Source: Acidobacteriota bacterium
GTDB lineage: Bacteria; Acidobacteriota; Terriglobia; UBA7540
Reading direction: 5' to 3'
DNA length: 5,153 bases
Assembly: GCA_021789565.1 (NCBI GenBank)
Contig: JAJYJL010000742.1
Location: forward strand, 1-5,153
This document shows positions 1 to 5,153 of the stretch, piece after piece (the first letter of the stretch is position 1; each line of letters begins with the position of its first letter). The notes below the pieces were generated by a model. It worked only from the letters and a program-made list of their open reading frames with translations, ran no database searches and was not told the DNA's origin. Made by a program: the position numbers and the translations under genes.

Positions 1-825
<825 letters not shown>

Positions 826-830
826 GACCG

Positions 831-955
831 TTGCCTCGGGTTCCTTGTAGCGCAGCGTTCGGCTTATAACGCTGCGGCCTTTTGCATAACTAGCGTTTCA
901 AACCCGCAGGGTCGCCAAACGGGCCCTGCGCTACAACCACACCGAAACGAGGCAA
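831..955. repeat. Composite palindromic (REPIN-like) intergenic element
   Basis: Nested inverted repeats fill most of the gap between two convergent genes. TTGCCTCG (831-838) pairs with CGAGGCAA (948-955). TTGTAGCGCAG (845-855) pairs perfectly over 11 bp with CTGCGCTACAA (926-936). Inside lie two separate hairpins, CGCAGCGTT/AACGCTGCG (851-859/868-876) and CGCAGGG/CCCTGCG (905-911/924-930). The element is therefore two hairpins that share CGCAG/CTGCG ends and are bracketed by TTGTAG and CTACAA. The 11-bp outer pairing and the two inner hairpins compete for the same bases. The architecture resembles REP doublets (REPIN/BIME). That it is a dispersed genomic repeat is inferred, since only one copy is in view. 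Confidence 0.7.
851..883 (+). terminator. Probable intrinsic terminator of mdh
   Basis: A perfect 9-bp stem (851-859 with 868-876) with an 8-nt loop starts 26 nt after the mdh stop. It is followed by GCC and a short T run (880-883). The T tract is brief, so termination may be partial. For the opposite strand, the second hairpin (905-930), followed on that strand by GGTTT, could serve the isomerase transcript, but it is weaker. Confidence 0.55.
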
Positions 956-1016
956 GCGCAGAAGTTAAGGAGCTTGGAAGCCCTGCGCAGCACCTTGATC
1001 CTTCAGACTTCATCCC

Positions 1017-1547
1017 TCATTTCACTTCTTCAATTCGAATCTGCTTGATGACCACAGGCTCGAGGGGCTTGTCACGCCGGTCGCGCGTGACCATGGAAAT
1101 CTTGGTGGCGACGTGCTGGCCCTGGACCACCTGGCCGAAGATGGTGTGATGGTCATTCAACCACGGAGTGGGCGCCACGGTGATAAAGAACTGGCTGCCG
1201 TTGGTGGCGGGGCCTGCATTGGCCATGGCCAGGCGGCCAACTCCGTCAAAGCGCAGTTCCGATGTGAACTCATCCTCAAACTGATAGCCCGGTCCGCCGG
1301 TGCCGGTGCTGAGCGGGCATCCGCCCTGGATCATAAAGTTGGGCATCACGCGGTGGAAAATCAGTCCGTTGTAGAAAGGACGCTTGACCGTCTCGCCGGT
1401 TTTGGGGTCTTCAAATTCTTTGGTTCCCTGTGCCAGGCCCACAAAGTTTTCCACCGTCTTCGAAGCGTGCTCGGGATAGAGCCGGCAGGTCATGGTTCCG
1501 GCAGAGGTTTCAATGATGGCATGAAGCCCGGGTTGCAATTTTTCCAT
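1017..1547 (-). CDS. Cytosolic cyclophilin-type peptidyl-prolyl cis-trans isomerase
   Basis: A 176-aa single-domain cyclophilin that speeds cis-trans isomerisation of Xaa-Pro bonds during protein folding. No signal peptide or membrane segment is present, so it should act in the cytosol. The active-site set can be read directly: FHRVMPNFMIQGG (64-76) with H65, catalytic R66, F71 and Q74; AMAN at 107-110; GSQFFIT (118-124) with Q119 and F121; and WLNDHHTIFG (129-138) with W129, L130 and H134. These match the human CypA residues Arg55, Phe60, Gln63, Gln111, Phe113, Trp121 and His126. The insert at 42-57 (KEFEDPKTGETVKRPF) between the first helix and the FHRV strand is common in bacterial members. 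The ATG start is supported by AGGAG (1553-1557 on the complementary strand) at 5-nt spacing. It lies 96 bp downstream of the second cyclophilin gene, with no terminator visible between them, so co-transcription is likely. It corresponds to the ppiB-like class, but exact orthology is not claimed. Confidence 0.95.
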   Translation of the reverse strand: MEKLQPGLHAIIETSAGTMTCRLYPEHASKTVENFVGLAQGTKEFEDPKTGETVKRPFYNGLIFHRVMPNFMIQGGCPLSTGTGGPGYQFEDEFTSELRFDGVGRLAMANAGPATNGSQFFITVAPTPWLNDHHTIFGQVVQGQHVATKISMVTRDRRDKPLEPVVIKQIRIEEVK

Positions 1548-1643
1548 TAGTTCTCCTGTTCATATTGCTGAGGGTTCGTTTCAGATATTGCCGGCCTCAG
1601 AGGCGTGTTGCTTCGCTTCACCAGTTGACGGGACTCAATGGGA

Positions 1644-2363
1644 TTAAGGCTGTGCCTGCAGAACGGTCGCCGTTTTGATGTGGTCGAGCTTAGGAAAGTT
1701 GCCGGCCAGGTAAGCTTCGCCCTGGCTCTGGATCAGTTGCTGGTCGGGACCGTTTCCCATGGGAGCGCCTTCGCCGTATCCGCTGTAGAAGCCCTGGGCC
1801 ACGTTCATTCCCTGTGTGACTGTGCCAAAGGGCGAAAAGCCCTGGGAGTCCAGGCTCTTGTTGTCTGCCAGATTTATGAACACCTGGGTCGTGCGGGTGT
1901 CGGGTCCGGCCGTGGCAAAGGTGATGGTGCCGGCTGCATTACTCTGCTGGACCGGATCATCCTGGATGTCGGCATCATGCCAGACCTGTGAAACGTTCGG
2001 GTCTGCGCTGATTCCGAACTGCACGATAAAGCCGGGTATTACCCGGAAAAAACTGGCGGTATTGTAGAAGCCGTTCTTGACCAGGTTGTAGAAACGGTCT
2101 GCTCCGATGGGAGCCCAGGCCCGCGTGACTTTAACTACAAACGTGCCCTTTGTAGTATCGAAGCTTGCCCAGTAGACGTCTGGGGCTTTTTCGGTGAGCG
2201 ACGCGGGCTGCAGCAGCGACGGCGAACCGGCCGGGTGCGTCTTTACAATTTCTGCCGGGGCGGTCACGGGCTTACGAGCTTCTCTGGAATGCCGATAAAG
2301 GATCAGCCCGATCACCACAACCAGAACCGCCAGCACAATCAGGGTGAGAGTACGCTTTGTCAT
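1644..2363 (-). CDS. Membrane-anchored divergent cyclophilin-type peptidyl-prolyl isomerase
   Basis: A 239-aa protein with an N-terminal hydrophobic segment (about residues 6-23, flanked by KR and RHSREARK). A Pro/Ala-rich linker runs to about residue 60, and a cyclophilin domain follows at about 64-236. The hydrophobic segment looks like an uncleaved signal anchor, which would place the domain outside the cytoplasmic membrane. This is inferred, and a cleaved signal is possible. Domain landmarks are FFRVIPGFIVQFG (105-117) with R107, F112 and Q115, TTQVFINLADN (158-168) with Q160 and F162, and FSPFGTV (176-182). The His of FHRV is replaced by F106, GSQFF has become TTQVF, and no aromatic residue equivalent to CypA Trp121 is evident before LD at 171-172. 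Catalytic efficiency or cyclosporin sensitivity may therefore differ. The start is fixed by a strong AAGGAGG (2373-2379, complementary strand), 9 nt from ATG. It is the first gene of a probable two-cyclophilin operon. Confidence 0.92.
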   Translation of the reverse strand: MTKRTLTLIVLAVLVVVIGLILYRHSREARKPVTAPAEIVKTHPAGSPSLLQPASLTEKAPDVYWASFDTTKGTFVVKVTRAWAPIGADRFYNLVKNGFYNTASFFRVIPGFIVQFGISADPNVSQVWHDADIQDDPVQQSNAAGTITFATAGPDTRTTQVFINLADNKSLDSQGFSPFGTVTQGMNVAQGFYSGYGEGAPMGNGPDQQLIQSQGEAYLAGNFPKLDHIKTATVLQAQP

Positions 2364-2537
2364 CAGTGAAGGCCTCCTTATGGCTGGAGTCAGCGAGAGC
2401 CTGCTTTCCGGCAGGGAAAAGTTCTACAACAGGACCCTTCGGAACCCCCTAGTCCCCCTGCTTCCGTAGGCACTTTCCTCGGAAGCCGCCAGCCTCCAAC
2501 TCCGTATTTTCAACCTGCTCTCTGCTGTGAAGCTCTA
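2364..2537 (-). promoter_or_regulatory. Leader with inverted repeats upstream of the cyclophilin pair
   Basis: This is the predicted 5' leader between the promoter candidate and the anchored-cyclophilin ATG. It contains a 7-bp stem GCTTCCG/CGGAAGC (2460-2466 with 2480-2486) and a 5-bp stem CCTGC/GCAGG (2400-2404 with 2411-2415). CCTGCTT(T)CCG occurs twice (2400-2410 and 2457-2466), and CCCCCT occurs twice (2445-2450, 2454-2459). The four TTCCG/CGGAA elements allow alternative pairings. I do not recognise a known riboswitch class, and a regulatory role is only a possibility. Confidence 0.3.
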
Positions 2538-2567
2538 ATTATCCGGGCGTTCACAAGTCTTTGTCAA
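2538..2567 (-). promoter_or_regulatory. Sigma-70-like promoter for the cyclophilin operon
   Basis: Read on the minus strand, TTGACA (2562-2567) matches the -35 consensus perfectly. It is followed after 18 nt by GATAAT (2538-2543), which matches five of six -10 positions. Transcription would begin near 2531, about 168 nt before the ATG at 2363. It lies in the gap after the ino1 stop codon, where no strong terminator is visible, so some read-through from ino1 is possible. Confidence 0.55.
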
Positions 2568-2616
2568 AGGCGTTTTCGCGCCCGGCGCGTCAAACGGATA
2601 GCAGCCTTGTACGCCA

Positions 2617-3942
2617 TCAGTCGTAGTACTCAAGGCCCAGGTGAGTAATCAGTTCTTCGCCGCGCAGATAGCGCAACGTGTTCTTGAGTTTGATGAGCTG
2701 GATAAACAGGTCGTGCTCGGGGTAGATGCTGGGAGCGCACATCGGGCTCTTGAAATAGAAAGAGAGCCATTCCTGAATCCCCTTGCGGGCCATTTCGGGG
2801 CACCGCTGGGCAAGGTCCATGAAGAGAATCAGGTCCAGAACTATCGGCGCGGCCAGGATGGAATCGCGGCAAAGGAAGTCGATTTTGACCTGCATGGGAT
2901 AACCCAGCCACCCGAAGATGTCAATATTGTCCCATCCTTCCTTGTTGTCACCGCGAGGCGGATAGTAGTTGATTCGCACCTTGTGGTAAAAGTCTTTGTA
3001 GAGTTCGGGATAGATGTCGGGTTGCAGAATATATTCCAGAACCGACAACTTGCTCTCTTCCTTGGTTCGGAATGACTCCGGATCGTCGAGCACTTCTCCA
3101 TCCCGGTTGCCCAGAATGTTGGTTGAAAACCAGCCGTTCACTCCGATCAGGCGCGCTTTCAGGCCAGGAGCGATGATGGTCTTCATCAAAGTCTGGCCGG
3201 TCTTGAAATCCTTTCCGCAGATGGGCGCCTTGTTCTCAACTGACAACTGATGCAACGCCGGAATGTCGGTTGTGAGGTTGGGAGCGCCGTTGGCGAATGG
3301 AATCCCCAGTTTCAGAGCCGCGTATGCGTATATCATGCTGGGCGCAATGCCGGGGTCCGAGGCACGAAGGCCTTTTTCGAACGAAGCGATGGATTGGTGC
3401 ACTGGTCCCGGTTTCATGAAGATTTCAGTAGATCCGCACCATATGATCACCATCCGGCTCGCGCCACTCTTCTCGCGGAAGGCTTGAATGTCTTCCATGA
3501 CCTGTTTGGCCAAGTCCATCTTGGTCTTGCCGCGCTTGACGTTGGATCCGCTCAGCCTCTTCACATATTTGCGGTTGAACACGGCCGGAAGAGGGCGGAT
3601 CTCCTCAAGGAAGTCCTTTACGGAGTCGAGATGGGCGGGTTCCAGCACTCCGGCCTCCATTGCTGCCTGGTAGCAATTGTCAGGAAAGATGTCCCAGCTT
3701 GAAAAGACGAGGTCCTGGAGCTCCGCAAGTGGGACAAAGTCCCTGATCAGCGGAGTTCGCCGGTCCGTGCGCCTTCCCAACCGGATGGTGCCCATCTGGG
3801 TAAGGGAGCCGATGGGGCGGGCAATGTTCCGGCGAACCGCCTCCACTCCTGCAATAAAGGTGGTGGCCACGGCCCCCATACCACAGGTCATGACGCCCAG
3901 TTTGCCCTCAGGCTTAGCGATCTGTATAGCTTTTCTTGCCAT
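2617..3942 (-). CDS. ino1: Inositol-3-phosphate synthase (myo-inositol-1-phosphate synthase)
   Basis: Converts D-glucose 6-phosphate to 1D-myo-inositol 3-phosphate using tightly bound NAD as an internal redox cofactor. This is the committed step to inositol and inositol lipids, and it occurs in the cytosol. The 441-aa ORF is complete. Landmarks in order are a Rossmann loop GMGAVATT (21-28), SSWDIFPDN (81-89), NGAPNLTTDIPAL (218-230), GKDFKTGQTLMKT (243-255), FSTNILGNRDGEVLDDPES (272-290) and FRTKEESK (291-298). DSILAAPIVLDLILFMDLA (360-378) follows near the C-terminus. Lysines in FKTGQT and FRTKEESK correspond to the catalytic lysines of the family. It is longer than the mycobacterial enzyme (about 370 aa) and shorter than the eukaryotic one (about 510). 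Residues from 379 on form a C-terminal extension. The ATG has AAAGGA about 8 nt upstream. No inositol phosphatase or phosphatidylinositol synthase gene is in view, so the end product is unknown. It is divergent from the secreted TPR gene. Confidence 0.96.
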   Translation of the reverse strand: MARKAIQIAKPEGKLGVMTCGMGAVATTFIAGVEAVRRNIARPIGSLTQMGTIRLGRRTDRRTPLIRDFVPLAELQDLVFSSWDIFPDNCYQAAMEAGVLEPAHLDSVKDFLEEIRPLPAVFNRKYVKRLSGSNVKRGKTKMDLAKQVMEDIQAFREKSGASRMVIIWCGSTEIFMKPGPVHQSIASFEKGLRASDPGIAPSMIYAYAALKLGIPFANGAPNLTTDIPALHQLSVENKAPICGKDFKTGQTLMKTIIAPGLKARLIGVNGWFSTNILGNRDGEVLDDPESFRTKEESKLSVLEYILQPDIYPELYKDFYHKVRINYYPPRGDNKEGWDNIDIFGWLGYPMQVKIDFLCRDSILAAPIVLDLILFMDLAQRCPEMARKGIQEWLSFYFKSPMCAPSIYPEHDLFIQLIKLKNTLRYLRGEELITHLGLEYYD

Positions 3943-4069
3943 TTTTTCGTCCTTTCAGTTAAGTCGTGAAAATCCTTAAAGGAAAGTTGCCATATTGTGC
4001 TAAACGTGCGAAAATTGCAATCCCTTTCAGAACGCTGGGGATGACGTATAAACTCTGCCCGCTCTTTGA

Positions 4070-4093
4070 AGGTCAATAATAGCTGTCTGACCT
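4070..4093. promoter_or_regulatory. Dyad AGGTCA-N12-TGACCT, possible operator
   Basis: AGGTCA (4070-4075) and TGACCT (4088-4093) form a 6-bp dyad with a 12-nt spacer. On the minus strand one half overlaps the weak TTGACC -35 candidate for ino1, about 130 bp upstream of its ATG. The position suits a transcription-factor site for ino1. No specific regulator is recognised, and a 6-bp dyad can arise by chance. Confidence 0.25.
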
Positions 4094-4129
4094 AAGGATG
4101 CGAAATAATATCAGCCGGGTGGAATCCTG

Positions 4130-4206
4130 TAGGTGCAGTGCTTGGTTGTCAAAGGTGCTTGTAACGACTTTGACTGAGGAAATAAGGAATCGGCGTAAGT
4201 GCACCT
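4130..4206. repeat. Nested inverted repeats
   Basis: AGGTGCA (4131-4137) pairs with TGCACCT (4200-4206). It encloses a second 7-bp stem, GTCAAAG/CTTTGAC (4148-4154 with 4168-4174), with a 13-nt loop. The 3' arm of the outer stem covers the GTG that would start the small ORF at 4199. This could be a structured leader or a small RNA element. No known RNA family is recognised, so only the repeats themselves are asserted. Confidence 0.4.
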
Positions 4207-4420
4207 GGGGTTGGTTGGCCAGTTGCAAATGATGTGCCGGATGGAGATAAATGGTAAGCTGTTAGCAGGCACTTATTTTCCTGATTTTGCATCTAATCGA
4301 TACAGAGGCTTGTACTTTGTCGAGCCAGGAGAAGAAGGACGAATTAGTTTTTTCTTGCAATGCGATGGAAGTCTTGGTATTTGGAGATGTGCTCCAGACG
4401 GACGGGGTCCGACCGGCTGA
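4199..4420 (+). CDS. Small hypothetical ORF (doubtful)
   Basis: A 73-codon frame with a GTG start and a weak AAGGAA about 9 nt upstream. An internal ATG at residue 15 (MEINGK) is an alternative start. The product has no signal peptide or membrane helix. It contains a stretch rich in aromatic and Gly residues (GLYFVEPGEEGRISFF, about 37-52) and two Cys (C54 in FFLQCDG, C63 in RCAPDG). The family is not recognised. Codon use is A/T-rich at third positions (TTA, AGA, AAT, ATT), unlike the neighbouring genes. This fits either a recently acquired gene or a chance ORF in AT-rich intergenic DNA. The chance explanation is at least as likely. Confidence 0.2.
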   Translation: MHLGLVGQLQMMCRMEINGKLLAGTYFPDFASNRYRGLYFVEPGEEGRISFFLQCDGSLGIWRCAPDGRGPTG

Positions 4421-4423
4421 GTG

Positions 4424-4494
4424 ACTGGGCGGAATACTGGAGGTCTTCCGCGGCGGGCTCAGGCCAGGTACTGAATAAGCCTTTTAGGCCCAGT
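4424..4494 (+). repeat. Inverted repeat upstream of the TPR gene
   Basis: ACTGGGC (4424-4430) and GCCCAGT (4488-4494) form a perfect 7-bp stem. Inside, TACTGG (4435-4440) can pair with CCAGGTA (4464-4470) with one bulged G. A small GCC/GGC hairpin (4479-4481/4487-4489) competes with the outer stem. The structure ends 33 nt before the ATG of the TPR gene, so it may be part of that gene's leader. There is no T run after it, so it is not a normal terminator. Confidence 0.35.
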
Positions 4495-4527
4495 AATCTA
4501 AACCCATGAACAAGAGGTAGCTTTACG

Positions 4528-5153
4528 ATGAAGAAAACGACTGTGCTTTTCAGCATGATCATGCTAGCTGGCTTCGTCAGCCTGCCAAACTCATTGCACG
4601 CAGCGGGCAGGCTCCAGGGAACGCCGTTATTTTCACTTGCCGAGGCGTCGCCAGCGCCGGTTCCCGCCGCGCCCCAGGCAAAGCAGCCGCAATGGAAGAG
4701 CCGCGCCGAGTATGATGCCTTTCAGGCTTTCGTCAAAGAGACCGATGCGAAAAAGAGAATTTCTCTGATTCAGGCTTTTATCAAGGCCAACCCTCAGTCT
4801 GACTTTCTGGCGAACGCGTACGTTGCCGAAATGCAGACGTATGTTCAGCTCGGGCAGACTGGTGAGGGAATTGGGTCGGCAAAGAAAGCCCTCGGATCTG
4901 ATCCTAATAATCTGGACGCGCTCTCCTACCTCTGCTTTACCTTTCCGTACACGTTCAAGCCTTCGGACTCGAATGCAGCGACGGAATTATCGCAAGCCGG
5001 GGAATATGCCCAGCACGGGTTGGAGGCCCTTCAGAACCTGCAAAAACCGGCTGGCGTGACTGAAGAACAGTTTGAAGCCTACGTAAAGCCCAAGACCAAG
5101 CGGGCGGTCTTCAACACCGCCGCCGGTTTTGTTGCCTTGCAACAAAAGAACTA
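4528..5153 (+). CDS. Secreted TPR-like protein (3' end missing)
   Basis: A frame opened by ATG 4528-4530 stays open to the window end, giving 208 complete codons plus two bases. The start has AGAGG (4513-4517) 10 nt upstream. Residues 1-25 (MKKTTVLFSMIMLAGFVSLP, then NSLHA) form a typical Sec signal peptide, with cleavage likely after A25 or A26, so the product should be periplasmic or envelope-associated. A Pro/Ala-rich linker follows (about 41-56), then a helical region from W56. About 95-128 has the length and pattern of a tetratricopeptide repeat (AYVAEMQTYVQLGQ, then AKKALGSDPNN). The segment 150-171 and RAVFNTAAGFVALQQ (192-206) look like parts of further repeats. TPRs are protein-binding scaffolds, and the partner cannot be deduced. 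TPR assignment is by eye and could be another alpha-solenoid. The gene is divergent from ino1 with a long, repeat-containing upstream region. Confidence 0.82.
   Translation, partial: MKKTTVLFSMIMLAGFVSLPNSLHAAGRLQGTPLFSLAEASPAPVPAAPQAKQPQWKSRAEYDAFQAFVKETDAKKRISLIQAFIKANPQSDFLANAYVAEMQTYVQLGQTGEGIGSAKKALGSDPNNLDALSYLCFTFPYTFKPSDSNAATELSQAGEYAQHGLEALQNLQKPAGVTEEQFEAYVKPKTKRAVFNTAAGFVALQQKN

Larger units (their letters stand above)
3943..4527. other. 585-bp divergent intergenic region, AT-rich, no confident gene
   Basis: This gap separates the divergently transcribed ino1 and TPR genes, so it must hold both promoters, but no consensus-quality pair was found. The best ino1 candidate on the minus strand is TTGACC (4071-4076) with a poor TTATAC at 19-nt spacing. 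Base composition shifts here: by direct count, 4261-4320 is 23/60 G+C and 4321-4380 is 26/60. A line inside the neighbouring TPR gene (4681-4740) is 33/60. The gap contains several inverted repeats and one small ORF, listed separately. No transposase remnant, tRNA or known riboswitch core was recognised. Confidence 0.6.

Noticed and set aside
1113..1550. 145-codon open frame on the plus strand opposite the cytosolic cyclophilin gene
   Set aside because: It lies entirely antisense to a gene with clear catalytic motifs, and its translation has no recognisable domain. It is explained by the codon bias of the real gene.
1594..1604. GCCTCAGAGGC hairpin between the two cyclophilin genes
   Set aside because: The stem is too short, with a one-base loop (or 4 bp with a three-base loop), and no T run follows it, so it does not argue against co-transcription.
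1638..1991. 117-codon plus-strand frame opposite the anchored cyclophilin gene
   Set aside because: Antisense shadow of a well-supported gene, with no domain and no credible ribosome site.
2574..2592. CGCGCCGGGCGCG hairpin after the ino1 stop as a terminator
   Set aside because: In the ino1 direction the stem is followed by AAAAC, not a T run. The T run sits on the wrong side, so it is not a convincing intrinsic terminator.
3250..3702. 150-codon plus-strand frame opposite ino1
   Set aside because: Antisense to a confidently identified enzyme, and the product has no family features. The other frames inside ino1 were rejected for the same reason.
4047..4052. TATAAA as a -10 box for the plus strand
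   Set aside because: No acceptable -35 hexamer lies 16-18 nt upstream, and it is about 475 bp from the TPR start codon.
4506..4520. Five-codon micro-ORF (MNKR, stop) just before the TPR gene, overlapping its ribosome site
   Set aside because: Too short to tell from chance, and it has no ribosome site of its own. It does not form a recognisable leader peptide with repeated regulatory codons.
4344..4562. 72-codon minus-strand frame across the start of the TPR gene
   Set aside because: It overlaps the signal-peptide codons and start of the better-supported plus-strand gene. Its hydrophobic N-terminus is the reverse complement of the signal peptide region.

Overview
The window reads as an ordinary stretch of bacterial chromosome, most likely from an Acidobacteriota member (Terriglobia/'Koribacter'-like). 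That assignment is inferred from four things: an LDH-like malate dehydrogenase, a long (441 aa) myo-inositol-3-phosphate synthase, a secreted TPR-type protein, and short 'TGTAGCGCAG' palindromes between genes. No rRNA, tRNA, CRISPR array, transposase, phage gene or defence gene is visible.

Layout, left to right. The 3' nine-tenths of mdh (+, 1-825) runs into a 191-bp convergent gap. That gap holds a compact palindromic element (831-955) with an intrinsic-terminator-like hairpin. Two cyclophilin-type peptidyl-prolyl isomerases follow on the minus strand. The one transcribed first (1644-2363) is membrane-anchored with a divergent active site. The second (1017-1547) is cytosolic with a full set of catalytic residues. 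They probably share one transcript, driven by a good sigma-70-like promoter at 2538-2567 with a leader of about 170 nt that contains inverted repeats. Upstream, also on the minus strand, is a complete inositol-3-phosphate synthase gene (ino1, 2617-3942). A 585-bp divergent gap (3943-4527) follows. It is visibly richer in A+T than the genes and contains several inverted repeats and one small dubious ORF (4199-4420). From 4528 to the right edge runs a secreted TPR-like protein (+), cut off by the window end and still open at the last base.

Functionally the genes are housekeeping: TCA-cycle oxidation of malate, protein folding in the cytosol and at the envelope, inositol phosphate synthesis, and an envelope scaffold protein. 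They do not form an obvious single pathway. No new multi-gene system could be supported. The points most worth a second look are the REPIN-like palindrome at 831-955, the divergent, structure-rich, AT-rich gap at 3943-4527, and the pairing of a canonical with an active-site-altered cyclophilin.
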